DNA of 13,778 nucleotides, taken from assembly GCA_937888765.1 (NCBI GenBank), contig CALASU010000111.1:1-13778 (forward strand), given 5' to 3'. The DNA is from an uncultured Clostridia bacterium (GTDB taxonomy: Bacteria; Bacillota; Clostridia; Lachnospirales; Anaerotignaceae). Below, piece after piece: positions 7,651 to 13,778 of this stretch (positions within the stretch are counted from its first letter, which is position 1; each line of letters starts with the position of its first letter). A program made the translations under genes and the position numbers. A model generated the notes under the pieces. That model did no database searches. It had not been told where the DNA came from and saw only the letters and a list, made by a program, of their open reading frames with translations.

Positions 7651-7676
7651 CTATCAAAAGGTACACTTTTTGATAG
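7651..7676 (-). repeat. Right putative recombinase crossover site (26 bp), inverted relative to the left site
   Basis: Plus-strand half-sites CTATCAAAAGGT (7651-7662) and ACTTTTTGATAG (7665-7676) flank AC (7663-7664), which is GT on the minus strand. Read on the minus strand it matches the left site at 22 of 26 positions in a TATC...AGT window, with only transitions. The site abuts the recombinase stop codon (7679-7677). On the plus strand the same 10-bp stem is followed by TTATTTTTTT, so it should also act as an intrinsic terminator for the promoter at 7606. Confidence 0.7.
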
Positions 7677-8291
7677 TTATTTTTTTGCTATTTTTCCTTC
7701 CCTATATACTTTCAGCCGCCTGTAAAATGTAGCAGGGCGCAGTCCCGTCTGCTCCAGAGCCGTATCAAAATCAATTTCCTTTCGTTCCCACGCCGCTACT
7801 ATTTTATCGAAATTCGTCGGAAGCTCCACCTGCGGTCTTCCAAATTTCACACCTCTTGCTTTTGCCGCCGCAATCCCCTCCTTCTGTCGCTTGTGTATTG
7901 CTTCCCGCTCATTCTGTGCCGCAAAGGACAATATCTGCAATACTAAATCCGCAATAAATGTTCCCATCAGATCCTTCCCCTTTCTCGTATCCAATAGCGG
8001 CATATCCAGCACCACAATATCCACACTGATCTCCTTCGTCAGCCGCCGCCATTCTTCCTGTATCTCCTCATAATTCCGTCCCAATCTGTCAATACTCAGC
8101 ACATACACCGTATCTCCCTCCCTTAGCCGCCGCACCATCCGCTGATATGCAAGACGTTTAAAATCTTTTCCGGACTGCCGGTCCTCGTAAATACATTCTT
8201 CTGTCAGACCCGCCTGTTCCATTTCACATCTCTGCCTGTCACTGTTCTGCTCTGCACTTGATACCCTGATATACCCATATGCTTTTCCCAT
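7677..8291 (-). CDS. Small serine recombinase (resolvase/invertase class)
   Basis: The 204-residue protein has the complete layout of a Hin/Gin/Tn3-resolvase-class enzyme. The catalytic domain is at residues 1-~140, with nucleophile S11 in GYIRVSSAEQ and active-site arginines R69 and R72 in LSIDRLGRN. A long dimerisation helix follows (~110-140), and a C-terminal resolvase helix-turn-helix sits at ~150-200 (GVKFGRP ... TALEQTGLRPATFYRRL). The length is typical and no truncation is seen. ATG at 8291 has AAGGAGG nine bases upstream. It catalyses site-specific strand exchange with a 2-bp crossover; the two inverted 26-bp sites that begin at its own stop codon are the obvious substrate, which would make it an invertase. 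It lies just outside the lepA-tail repeat, so it need not belong to the neighbouring island. Confidence 0.92.
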   Translation of the reverse strand: MGKAYGYIRVSSAEQNSDRQRCEMEQAGLTEECIYEDRQSGKDFKRLAYQRMVRRLREGDTVYVLSIDRLGRNYEEIQEEWRRLTKEISVDIVVLDMPLLDTRKGKDLMGTFIADLVLQILSFAAQNEREAIHKRQKEGIAAAKARGVKFGRPQVELPTNFDKIVAAWERKEIDFDTALEQTGLRPATFYRRLKVYREGKIAKK

Positions 8292-8354
8292 ATATGACTG
8301 CCTCCTTATCCGTTCCCCCCTTCCCTTATTATTTTCTATTTTCCCTTTTGCTAT

Positions 8355-8385
8355 AAAAAAAGACGATAAGATTACTCTTACCGCC
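8355..8385 (-). terminator. Rho-independent terminator after the island, probably the original lepA terminator
   Basis: A 10-bp stem (8385-8376 with 8371-8362, including G-U pairs), GUAA loop, and seven T (8361-8355) on the minus strand. It lies ~30 bases after the duplicated lepA tail and now serves the three-gene operon ending at 8444. Confidence 0.85.
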
Positions 8386-8414
8386 TTAATGTATTATGTT
8401 TATGCTTATTTTTA

Positions 8415-8439
8415 TTTCTTATTCATCATCCAGCTTTAG
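8415..8439 (-). repeat. Duplicated 3' tail of lepA (left island boundary)
   Basis: On the minus strand this reads CTA AAG CTG GAT GAT GAA TAA then GAAA, encoding LKLDDE-stop. The end of lepA reads CTG AAG CTG GAC GAC GAA TAA then GAAA. That is 22 of 25 identical and all three differences are synonymous. The match stops at both ends of the 25 bp. It starts five bases after the last gene of the operon. Confidence 0.7.
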
Positions 8440-8443
8440 ACAC

Positions 8444-8971
8444 TTAGCTCAAGATGGATTTTAACAGAGCACCAAATTCTAACCCTTCGCCTCTTTGCAT
8501 CAAAATGTACTCTTCGTCCTCGCCAACAACAGCGATCCCTTCCTCTAAAACAAGAGATATTTTATAGATCATTTTTCCACCTATCCCTACAGGAACCTGT
8601 GTATATGCAAAACGAACCTTACAGTCTATAATACTGCCAATATTTACCCGCTTTTCTAATAACCAATCGACAGCCTTATCAGAAGCAAAAAGATCTGTAT
8701 TTTCATCCTCAATAATACCGTTTGTAAAATAAGGAGTGACTTCCGTTGCGATCGTATCCCCTACTTCCAACCCTAGCGATTTGACAACTTCGTCTTTTAT
8801 CTGCCATCCTGACCATTTTTTATTAACTCTCATTCGAAGATTTACAATACGATCATTATATTTTTTAGGACGTAAATAAAACTTCTCAAAAAGATTTCCG
8901 CCTTCCCTGAGCACTTTCTCGTATGCTTCATCGAATTTTTCGGCTGTATTTTCATATTTTTCCTCTAACAT
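8444..8971 (-). CDS. Unrecognised small protein, third gene of the lepA-tail island
   Basis: I do not recognise this 175-residue protein. It begins with a charged helical segment (MLEEKYENTAEKFDEAYEKV), has a basic stretch near residues 34-56, and is otherwise predicted by eye as mixed alpha/beta with a beta-rich C-terminal half. No signal peptide, membrane helix or catalytic motif is obvious. Start: a GTG at 8983 overlaps the AGGAGG itself, whereas the ATG at 8971 has AGGAGG eleven bases upstream, so I use 8971. It follows the winged-helix gene by 38 bases and ends in TAA five bases before the duplicated lepA tail. The tight spacing suggests that it works with the two upstream genes. Confidence 0.75.
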   Translation of the reverse strand: MLEEKYENTAEKFDEAYEKVLREGGNLFEKFYLRPKKYNDRIVNLRMRVNKKWSGWQIKDEVVKSLGLEVGDTIATEVTPYFTNGIIEDENTDLFASDKAVDWLLEKRVNIGSIIDCKVRFAYTQVPVGIGGKMIYKISLVLEEGIAVVGEDEEYILMQRGEGLEFGALLKSILS

Positions 8972-9009
8972 GCTGTCAAACACCTCCTATGATTTTTTTA
9001 TTGCATTTT

Positions 9010-9978
9010 TCAAAGGTTTTGTAAAATGGATACGTTTATGTTTTTTAGTTCCTGTTCATGCTTATTCTTTTTGAAACGCTCCAATTCCTCCGACAAAGGA
9101 TCCTCTGCCCGCTCAAAAAGAAATTCTATTTTCTGCATAACATCTCTGTTTTTATATTCTTCCGCTATCACTACATTCTCATTCTGACGGAAAAAAACTT
9201 TTTTAATATCATCTTCGCGGTATTCCACAATATCACTCAATGTTTCGATCGCCTTTAAGCTATTGAATCCTTTTTTAGGCAAGTGAGAGCCAAACAACAT
9301 CAAAAATAAAAGAATTCGCTCCTTACTCCATTCTGTCATCCATTCATGATATCTTCGTTTTTCATTTAAACATTGATACAAATTTTCTCCCGTACTTGTA
9401 AGTATATAACCTCTGTTTTCTCCTGAGTTTCTGCCTAAAACAAACCCCTGTTGCTCCATAAACAGCATCTTTTGAGTCAATTCTTCTGAAGACATGCCAA
9501 GACTTACCTCTAATTTTTTATGCGTAATTCCCGGCACACTGCGGATACCACGAACCAGAGACGAATCAACCCTATCCTGCATCACCATAGAAACCACCTT
9601 TGATTCCTGTTTTAATTCTATGCCAAAACTTTTGAGAAGGTTAGCCATTTGATAAAGGCGAATATAAGAACATTTCCGTTCAAAGTTTTCATCCTTTCGT
9701 ATTCCATAACGCCAGTAATTGGACAGCAAAACATACATCTCACTAAAAGATTCTGGTAATGGCTGTACATTATTTCGGATAATCCATAAAAACATCTTAC
9801 TGAATTCTTCCAACCTGTGTTCTGAAATATTTTTTTCCTCATGAACATTTTCTTTCAGCTTGGTACACAGATCAGAGAATTTCTTTTTTCGTTTCTGAAA
9901 CTCCATATCCGCTTCTATTGCAGCAGACCCTGATATATTGATCGCCAGTCTGCCATTTACCATGCTTAAAGTGCTCAT
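9010..9978 (-). CDS. Winged-helix domain protein of unknown function, second gene of the island
   Basis: The 322-residue product is mostly helical and unrecognised as a whole. Residues ~140-205 look like a winged helix-turn-helix: GITHKKLEVSLGMSSEELTQ as helix-turn-helix, QQGFVLGRN as the recognition-helix end, and YILTSTGENL as the wing and following helix, which is characteristic of MarR-like and related DNA-binding folds. Residues ~22-60 and ~285-315 are highly charged helices. It could regulate the operon, or sense nucleic acid as an effector partner. Start: the open frame extends to 10017, but ATG at 9978 has AAAGGAGG six to seven bases upstream while the upstream codon overlaps the previous gene, so 9978 is preferred. 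It lies 29 bases after the nitrilase-like gene. Confidence 0.8.
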   Translation of the reverse strand: MSTLSMVNGRLAINISGSAAIEADMEFQKRKKKFSDLCTKLKENVHEEKNISEHRLEEFSKMFLWIIRNNVQPLPESFSEMYVLLSNYWRYGIRKDENFERKCSYIRLYQMANLLKSFGIELKQESKVVSMVMQDRVDSSLVRGIRSVPGITHKKLEVSLGMSSEELTQKMLFMEQQGFVLGRNSGENRGYILTSTGENLYQCLNEKRRYHEWMTEWSKERILLFLMLFGSHLPKKGFNSLKAIETLSDIVEYREDDIKKVFFRQNENVVIAEEYKNRDVMQKIEFLFERAEDPLSEELERFKKNKHEQELKNINVSILQNL

Positions 9979-10007
9979 AGAATCCCTCCTTTCTGCCCTT
10001 TTTTCAC

Positions 10008-11723
10008 CTAAGAGCAATCCTTTTCATTGGCATAGTAAACCTTGTCCAACTTACCGAAGGGTACCCCCTCAGAAAAGTCTACTTCTATCATCATAATACA
10101 TCCGCCGTGCTCCTCACAAGAACCAACGCATCCTTCTCGTTTCAGTTCTATTTTTTGAGCTTTCATATAGCTTTCCTGTTTCTGCGGCATATAAAATTTT
10201 CCGATCAAATCATTTTGCCTCCCTACTGCATTACAGCAGTTACACAGTAACGATGCTGTATGTATCGTTGCTGCCAAAGAAGACAGCCGTATATCAAAGC
10301 TATTCACAGAACGACTCCACGCAGGTACAATGAGCATGCTTGGCATAAACAGATTTGCAAGATGTATTACATACTCGCCATCGATCACATCTCTGCAGAT
10401 AGCAGGAAGAATCCTGCCTACACCTTCCAGATCTATCATTGTACATTCTTTTCCCGGATCAGATAAAATTTCACAATTTTTACAGTATTGTCTCCAAACA
10501 TACTCAATATCTTGTGCTCCTTCTTCCATTCCATAAAAAGTTACTGTCTTATCCTTTCCACCTAAATCAGCACTATGTATTCTTTCCTCACTCTGCATAA
10601 GAAATGGCGAGTACTTATAATGCTGTCCAAGTTCATCTCCAAATGCACTGAAGATATATATTATATTATTTCCTCTTTTACCATCCCACGCATAGTGTGT
10701 TCCTGCAAAAACCAGCATCAACCGCTTTCTTTCTGCCATATCCAACTGTTTCAGATACATTTGGATCGCATCCTTCATTCCGCTGCTCATAATAAATTCC
10801 GGAAAAACAATGATGTTAGCACCTTTTACAATCGCCTTTTTCAGCAATGCAAGTATTCGACATTTATTTTCTTCCTCCGCTTCTTCCCAATACTTTACAT
10901 AAAACGGACCAGAAATGTCATCGTCTTTCTTATTTGTACTCGTTCCTGCTGATTCTATATCTGAGCCCTTCTGCGGCAATTTGTGGGATTTTCCATAAGA
11001 ACAAAACTGAAAGGTCTTAAATCCAATATATGGTATACTGGCAATATATAACTTTTTATCTTCCATCTTTTCAAAACATTCATCTGCCGAAACAGGAATG
11101 ATCCTGGGGATATTTTGTAACTGATTCGTCGGAATCATCAAAAGTGCCTTAAACATAGCACCTATTCTTGTTGGTCGTAAAGGAACTCTAAAAGAATCTT
11201 GTTTATCACGATGATACGCTCCACTGAAAAAAGAGGATCTTTCTTGAAAATACACCAGACAATCTCTTGTACTTTTCCCCTTATTTAGAGGTCCATATAC
11301 TGTGCAGAAACAAGCCCCTTTTTCGTTCAGATCTTTTTCAATATACCAATCTATTGCTCCTAATATATGAATCATACCAATAGAAATACATACCTTTTCC
11401 TGCATTCCATCTGGGCAATCAAAAGTTTTCAGCTTGTCCAGCAACCGTTCTACAACTTCTTCAATGTCTAATCCAAGTTCCTCAAAATTTCCTTTTATCT
11501 GCGATATGATTTTTAAAATAGAATGCCACAAATCCCGAAAACTTTCAGCATATTGACTATATTCTGCATCCATTTCTAAATGTCCGATCCTTGTAATAAA
11601 AGATACATCTGTATCGCTGATATATTTTAATAGTTCACAATAACAGCTTCCCACTATTTCATACTCATCTTCTGCAGCTTGTAAAGATGCAATCAGTTCG
11701 TCCGATAAATACAATGCTATCAC
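10008..11723 (-). CDS. Nitrilase-superfamily protein with long unrecognised N-terminal half, first gene of the island
   Basis: The C-terminal half (~285-550) of this 571-residue protein is a carbon-nitrogen hydrolase domain with the whole triad in order and context: E309 in ANIIVFPEF, K370 in QHYKYSPF and C443 in LPAICRD, followed by LIVPAWSRS. The first ~280 residues match no family I know. They are largely helical and contain GPLNKGKS (144-151), which fits the GxxxxGKS Walker A pattern, with no clear Walker B. A Cys cluster (CVGSC...C) occurs near 532-542. Nitrilase domains are found in some phage-defence proteins, for example fused to the DRT1 reverse transcriptase; no reverse transcriptase is present here. 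The GTG start at 11723 has no spacing from GGCGG; the TTG at 11714 has nine bases, so the true start may be three codons in. It ends in TAG, 29 bases before the next gene. Confidence 0.8.
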   Translation of the reverse strand: MIALYLSDELIASLQAAEDEYEIVGSCYCELLKYISDTDVSFITRIGHLEMDAEYSQYAESFRDLWHSILKIISQIKGNFEELGLDIEEVVERLLDKLKTFDCPDGMQEKVCISIGMIHILGAIDWYIEKDLNEKGACFCTVYGPLNKGKSTRDCLVYFQERSSFFSGAYHRDKQDSFRVPLRPTRIGAMFKALLMIPTNQLQNIPRIIPVSADECFEKMEDKKLYIASIPYIGFKTFQFCSYGKSHKLPQKGSDIESAGTSTNKKDDDISGPFYVKYWEEAEEENKCRILALLKKAIVKGANIIVFPEFIMSSGMKDAIQMYLKQLDMAERKRLMLVFAGTHYAWDGKRGNNIIYIFSAFGDELGQHYKYSPFLMQSEERIHSADLGGKDKTVTFYGMEEGAQDIEYVWRQYCKNCEILSDPGKECTMIDLEGVGRILPAICRDVIDGEYVIHLANLFMPSMLIVPAWSRSVNSFDIRLSSLAATIHTASLLCNCCNAVGRQNDLIGKFYMPQKQESYMKAQKIELKREGCVGSCEEHGGCIMMIEVDFSEGVPFGKLDKVYYANEKDCS

Positions 11724-11761
11724 CCGCCTTTTTTAGATAACATCTCTCCTTTATCTGCTCA

Positions 11762-11790
11762 ATTAAAAAATCTCTTTCCGTCTTAATCAA
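11762..11790 (-). promoter_or_regulatory. Sigma-A-like promoter of the island operon
   Basis: TTGATT (11790-11785), 17-base spacer, TTTAAT (11767-11762) on the minus strand, matching 4 of 6 and 5 of 6. It starts directly after the lepA-tail repeat, so the island would bring its own promoter. Readthrough from lepA is also likely, because no terminator separates them. Confidence 0.5.
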
Positions 11791-11792
11791 TC

Positions 11793-11817
11793 TTTCTTAT
11801 TCGTCGTCCAGCTTCAG
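11793..11817 (-). repeat. lepA 3' tail, right boundary copy of the island
   Basis: The last six codons, stop and four following bases of lepA. It is matched by the copy at 8415-8439 with three synonymous differences, giving a direct repeat that brackets about 3.35 kb and exactly three genes. Confidence 0.7.
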
Positions 11818-13611
11818 TACGGACATGAATGCCTGCTGGGGTACTTCTACGTTGCCGATCTGACGCATACGTTTTTTACCCTCTTTCTGTTTTTCCAGCA
11901 GTTTCTTCTTACGGGAAATATCGCCGCCGTAGCATTTCGCCAGTACGTCCTTACGCATTGCACTGATGGTTTCTCTGGCAATGATCTTGCTGCCGATTGC
12001 CGCCTGAATGGGAATTTCAAACAGGTGTCTGGGAATTTCCTTTTTCAGCTTTTCGCACATCTTTCTGCCGCGTTCCACAGCAGAAGCTCTGTGTACGATA
12101 AAGGAGAGGGCATCCACAGGTTCTCTGTTTACCAGAATATCCAGTTTTACCAGATCACTTTCTTCATAGCCCAGAATACTGTAATCAAAGGATGCATAGC
12201 CGCGGCTTCTGGATTTCAGTACATCGAAGAAATCGTAAATGATTTCATTCAGAGGAATGTGATAAGTCAGCATGGCTCTTGTGGAATCCAGATATTCCAT
12301 ACTGATGTACTCCCCTCTGCGCTGCTGACACAGTTCCATGATAGGGCCAATGTAATCCTTGGGCAGCATGATTTCTGCCTTTACAATGGGTTCTTCCATT
12401 TTTTCAATACGAGCAGGGTCAGGCATATTGCTGGGGTTGGACAGATCGAAGTTTGTGCCGTCTGTCAGATACACTTTATAAATAACACTGGGTGCTGTTG
12501 TAACCAGATCCAGATTGTATTCTCTTTCCAGTCTTTCCTGAATGATTTCCAGATGCAGCAGACCAAGGAAACCACAACGGAACCCGAAGCCCAGAGCCAC
12601 AGATGTTTCAGGCTCGAAGAACAGTGCCGCGTCATTCAGCTGCAGTTTTTCCAGTGCATCTCTGAGGTCGGGATATTTCGCACCATCTACAGGGAAAATA
12701 CCGCAGTAAACCATAGGATTTACTTTTTTATAGCCGGGCAGTGCTTCTGCTGTAGGTCTTGCCGCTTCTGTTACTGTATCGCCTACACGTGTATCGGAAA
12801 CAGTCTTGATGCTGGCTGTAAAGTAGCCTACCATACCTGCACTCAGTTCATCCGCAGGCAGGAATCTGCCTGGGCCAAATACACCTACTTCCACAACGTC
12901 AAATTCTTTGCCCGTTGCCATCATTCTTACTTTGCTGCCTTTACGGATCTTACCGTCCAGAATACGCATCAGTACGATAACCCCACGGTACTGGTCATAT
13001 ACAGAGTCGAATACCAGTGCTTTCAGAGGGGCATCGGGGTCGCCTGTAGGTGCAGGAATATCTGTGATGATTCTTTCCAGTACTTCTTCGATGTTGATGC
13101 CGTTCTTTGCGGAAATTTCGGGCGCATCTTCTGCGGGAATGCCAATGATGTCCTCAATTTCCTGTTTTGCCCATGCAGGGTTTGCACTGGGCAGGTCGAT
13201 TTTATTGATAACAGGCAGGATTTCCAGATTGTTGTCCAGTGCCAGATATACATTTGCCAGTGTCTGCGCTTCAATGCCCTGTGCCGCATCTACGATCAGC
13301 ACCGCACCTTCACAAGCCGCCAGAGAACGGGATACCTCATAGTTAAAGTCAACATGCCCGGGTGTATCAATCAGGTTGAACTGATATTCTTCGCCGTCCT
13401 GTGCCTTATAAATCAGTCGTACCGCCTGAGATTTGATTGTGATACCTCTTTCACGTTCCAGATCCATGTTGTCCAGAACCTGCTCCTGCATTTCTCTGTC
13501 TGTCAGCAGACCTGTTTTCTGGATCAATCTATCTGCTAATGTAGATTTCCCATGGTCGATATGGGCTACAATACAAAAATTACGAATGTTTTTCTGTTTG
13601 TCGTTAGACAT
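11797..13611 (-). CDS. lepA: Elongation factor 4 (LepA), ribosome back-translocating GTPase
   Basis: The 604-residue protein is full-length LepA/EF4, a translation GTPase that acts on the ribosome. GTPase motifs: G1 AHIDHGKST (16-24), G2 around RGIT (55-58), G3 DTPGH (82-86) and G4 NKID (~135-138). Domains II, III and V follow, then the LepA-specific C-terminal domain with GGDISRKKKLLEKQKEGKKR and the conserved end IGNVEVPQQAFMSVLKLDDE. LepA is the only member of this family with this C-terminal domain, so the call is secure. ATG at 13611 has AAGGAGG six bases upstream. Transcription starts from a strong promoter at 13652-13681. It ends immediately before the accessory operon; the last 25 bases are repeated at 8415-8439, suggesting that its 3' end was used as an insertion site and rebuilt without changing the protein. 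Confidence 0.98.
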   Translation of the reverse strand: MSNDKQKNIRNFCIVAHIDHGKSTLADRLIQKTGLLTDREMQEQVLDNMDLERERGITIKSQAVRLIYKAQDGEEYQFNLIDTPGHVDFNYEVSRSLAACEGAVLIVDAAQGIEAQTLANVYLALDNNLEILPVINKIDLPSANPAWAKQEIEDIIGIPAEDAPEISAKNGINIEEVLERIITDIPAPTGDPDAPLKALVFDSVYDQYRGVIVLMRILDGKIRKGSKVRMMATGKEFDVVEVGVFGPGRFLPADELSAGMVGYFTASIKTVSDTRVGDTVTEAARPTAEALPGYKKVNPMVYCGIFPVDGAKYPDLRDALEKLQLNDAALFFEPETSVALGFGFRCGFLGLLHLEIIQERLEREYNLDLVTTAPSVIYKVYLTDGTNFDLSNPSNMPDPARIEKMEEPIVKAEIMLPKDYIGPIMELCQQRRGEYISMEYLDSTRAMLTYHIPLNEIIYDFFDVLKSRSRGYASFDYSILGYEESDLVKLDILVNREPVDALSFIVHRASAVERGRKMCEKLKKEIPRHLFEIPIQAAIGSKIIARETISAMRKDVLAKCYGGDISRKKKLLEKQKEGKKRMRQIGNVEVPQQAFMSVLKLDDE

Positions 13612-13651
13612 ACGCTTCCTCCTTGTATTTTCTTTCTCATTCCAATACTTA

Positions 13652-13681
13652 ATTATAGCATATCCTCCCTGTATAAGTCAA
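13652..13681 (-). promoter_or_regulatory. Sigma-A-like promoter of lepA
   Basis: TTGACT (13681-13676, 5 of 6), 18-base spacer, TATAAT (13657-13652, perfect) on the minus strand, about 40 bases before the lepA start. The -35 begins inside the T-run of the terminator at 13680-13711. Confidence 0.8.
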
Positions 13682-13711
13682 AAAAAAGAAAACCGTGGGA
13701 CGCTGTCCCAC
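13680..13711 (-). terminator. Rho-independent terminator of the gene upstream of lepA
   Basis: GTGGGAC / GTCCCAC (13711-13705 with 13701-13695) with a three-base loop, then GG, TTTT, C and eight T on the minus strand. The gene it closes lies beyond the right edge. Confidence 0.75.
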
Positions 13712-13771
13712 ACCCTGCGAGGGGAATGATTCCCCTCGACCCCCATTTGCATCCGCATATATGCGGATGCA
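13695..13771. repeat. Block of three consecutive perfect palindromes
   Basis: Stem 1 at 13695-13711 (7 bp, loop GCT). Stem 2 at 13718-13738 (CGAGGGGAA / TTCCCCTCG, loop TGA). Stem 3 at 13748-13771, a perfect 24-base palindrome (12-base arm TGCATCCGCATA). They are separated by 6 and 9 bases. No protein coding is apparent. It has the look of a dispersed palindromic intergenic element. Confidence 0.7.
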
Positions 13772-13778
13772 GTATCGG

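Noticed and set aside
7523..7676. Small non-autonomous transposon (MITE) with terminal inverted repeats
   Set aside because: I found no target-site duplication outside the repeats, each repeat is itself a near-palindrome with a 2-bp core, and the right one coincides with the end of a serine recombinase gene. An inversion module fits better.
9619..9848. Minus-strand 76-codon ORF inside the winged-helix gene
   Set aside because: Out-of-frame shadow of the larger gene, without a ribosome binding site or protein-like features.
5724..10010. Genome-wide reassignment of TAG as sense codon, suggested by the SLH interruption
   Set aside because: The nitrilase-like gene appears to use TAG (10010-10008) as its true stop right before the next ribosome binding site, and no suppressor tRNA is visible. 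A local mutation or local readthrough is simpler.
8444..11723. DRT1 reverse transcriptase-nitrilase defence system
   Set aside because: There is no reverse transcriptase domain or YxDD-type motif in any of the three proteins; only the nitrilase domain is shared in kind.
12025..13539. Long plus-strand ORF (504 codons) across lepA
   Set aside because: Antisense to the unmistakable lepA gene, with shadow-like Phe/Cys/Gln composition and no start signals.

Overview
The window looks like a chromosomal segment of a low-to-mid GC, Gram-positive anaerobe of the Clostridia, probably Lachnospirales or close to it. The support is: strong AGGAGG-type ribosome binding sites, sigma-A-like promoters, U-tract terminators, an SLH-domain surface protein, a stand-alone CheX/CheY pair with a FapA (DUF342) protein, and a ROK glucokinase with the Firmicutes-type zinc motif. 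I cannot fix the genus. Every gene I accept lies on the minus strand, so the window reads right to left.

Right to left: a block of three palindromes (13695-13771) with a terminator feeds directly into the lepA promoter, followed by lepA (13611-11797). Immediately after the lepA stop comes a three-gene AT-rich operon (11723-8444). It encodes a nitrilase-superfamily protein with an unusual N-terminal half, a winged-helix protein and a small unrecognised protein. The operon is bracketed by two copies of the last 25 bp of lepA (11793-11817 and 8415-8439; 22 of 25 identical, the three differences being synonymous). The apparent original lepA terminator lies on the far side (8355-8385). This is the signature of an island inserted in the lepA 3' end, and the cargo is the best candidate here for an undescribed accessory (possibly defence) system.

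Next is a small serine recombinase (8291-7677), a 204-bp gap, and a secreted SLH surface protein (7472 to 5724, with its C-terminus continuing to 5472 after an in-frame TAG). The gap contains two 26-bp imperfect palindromes in inverted orientation, each with a GT core and 12-bp half-sites that resemble Hin-family crossover sites. Between them lies a good promoter that points away from the surface-protein gene. This reads as a phase-variation switch locked in OFF orientation in this assembly: recombinase, invertible promoter, surface antigen.

Further left are a ROK glucokinase (5243-4290) with its own promoter and terminator, then a fapA-cheX-cheY operon (3950-1215) closed by a strong terminator, and finally a TPR-containing family 2 glycosyltransferase that runs off the left edge (1075-1).
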